In this document: positions 12,118 through 12,518 of the stretch, piece by piece
Position numbering within the stretch: the stretch's first letter is position 1
Layout: every line of letters begins with the position of its first letter
From: Rhizobiales bacterium CCH10-E5
GTDB lineage: Bacteria; Pseudomonadota; Alphaproteobacteria; Rhizobiales; Beijerinckiaceae
Assembly: GCA_001556125.1 (NCBI GenBank)
Contig: LSIG01000036.1
Location: 1 to 12,518, forward strand
DNA length: 12,518 bases
Direction of reading: 5' to 3'
The notes under the pieces: generated by a model
What the model was told of the DNA's origin: nothing
Database searches by the model: none
What the model saw: the letters and a program-made list of their open reading frames with translations, nothing else
Position numbers and translations under genes: made by a program

Positions 12118-12344
12118 CGGCCATTGGCCTCTTCGCGATCGAAGCGCCAACCCGAGGGGAGGGGCCTGCGAAGCATGCGGATGCGCTCTAGCGCTCTTTC
12201 TCGGCTCCTGTCCCGCTCGACATCAAACGCGCGTTCGCCGGCGATCTGGATCGCGATCTCATCGCCCTCCTTAAGATTGAGCGCCTCGACGACGGATGAG
12301 GGCAGGCGAACCGCCAAGCTGTTTCCCCAACGCGCAACCTGCAT
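12114..12344 (-). CDS. vapB: AbrB/MazE-type antitoxin of the VapB group
   Basis: The protein has 76 residues. Residues 1-45 form a swapped-hairpin (SpoVT/AbrB) DNA-binding domain with the typical VARWGNSLAVRLP, VEALNLKEGDE and IAIQIAGERAFDV strands. The basic, acidic tail (about 46-76) should wrap VapC and block its active site. As in the family, it would bind its own promoter. GGGAGG lies about 8 bp before the ATG, and the stop overlaps vapC by 4 bp. Location beside repABC suggests a role in keeping the plasmid in the population. Confidence 0.88.
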   Translation of the reverse strand: MQVARWGNSLAVRLPSSVVEALNLKEGDEIAIQIAGERAFDVERDRSRERALERIRMLRRPLPSGWRFDREEANGR

Positions 12345-12463
12345 GACGGCCTCCCTGATCTACTCGGAGCAATGTATATCTTTCTGCGGCCAACGTCCAT
12401 AAGCCGCCGGCACTCGGGTCGTCCAGAGGGGGGTACATGACTCAGCGAATGACATGCCCTCTA

Positions 12464-12518
12464 AGAGTCCGTCCCGGAACTCATGACGCTCGCGCGATGC
12501 GGCGGATAAGAACCATGG
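12464..12518 (+). mobile_element. Possible left end of an insertion sequence running out of the window
   Basis: GAGTCCGTCCCGGAA (12465-12479) is an inverted near-copy of 36-50. The bordering CTAA at 12461-12464 matches that at 50-53. About 50 bp inside, an ATG at 12515 follows GGATAAG, a typical distance for a transposase start. No transposase sequence is visible because the window ends. The IS assignment is inferred from the paired ends. Confidence 0.35.

Noticed and set aside
12118..12150. Longer vapC start at 12150
   Set aside because: It would overlap the antitoxin by 37 bases. The GTG at 12117 gives the usual 4-bp overlap and begins just before the PIN strand.
1..12518. CRISPR array, tRNA or rRNA genes
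   Set aside because: I saw no regularly spaced repeats and no tRNA or rRNA sequence on either strand. A covariance-model scan would be needed for certainty.

Overview
The window carries the replication and partition core of an alphaproteobacterial repABC plasmid (or secondary replicon). All of it lies on the minus strand, in the order repA, repB, repC. This operon type is known from Hyphomicrobiales/Rhizobiales and Rhodobacterales. The GC-rich coding style, the rhizobial-type DUF1612 protein and the clustered GANTC sites (the CcrM methylation motif) agree with that assignment. I cannot name the species.

Layout. Positions 1-51 and 12464-12518 look like the outer ends of two related insertion sequences that extend out of the window. 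Positions 219-1875 encode a BrxR/CapW-like HTH-WYL regulator followed by a minimal nucleotidyltransferase. Positions 2088-4078 encode a two-gene unit overlapping by ATGA: a TumE-like toxin (DUF6516) and a 540-residue partner. The partner joins a winged-helix domain to a C-terminal ImmA/IrrE-like domain whose zinc motif is destroyed. Positions 4241-7180 hold a DUF1612 HTH protein (minus), a divergent tyrosine recombinase (plus) and a small helical protein (plus). A long inverted repeat with a 7-bp spacer lies between the first two genes and is a good candidate recombination site. Positions 7184-9138 hold repC and, downstream of it, two small genes that overlap by ATGA: a helix-hairpin-helix-like protein and a cysteine-rich protein. 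Positions 9139-9329 contain the antisense ctRNA with a clear terminator and a dense GANTC cluster. Positions 9330-11521 hold repB and repA, which share one base. Positions 11695-12344 hold a vapBC-type toxin-antitoxin pair.

How it fits together. RepA (ParA type) and RepB (ParB type) partition the plasmid through parS. Two identical parS palindromes are visible, one upstream of repA and one inside the first codons of repB. RepC initiates replication from an AT-rich segment in its own gene, and the ctRNA limits RepC. VapBC would add post-segregational stability, and the recombinase could resolve multimers. The 5' third (regulator, nucleotidyltransferase, toxin, pseudo-protease) is accessory cargo of defence/toxin character. 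It is the part most likely to hold something undescribed. No gene-free stretch exceeds about 220 bases.
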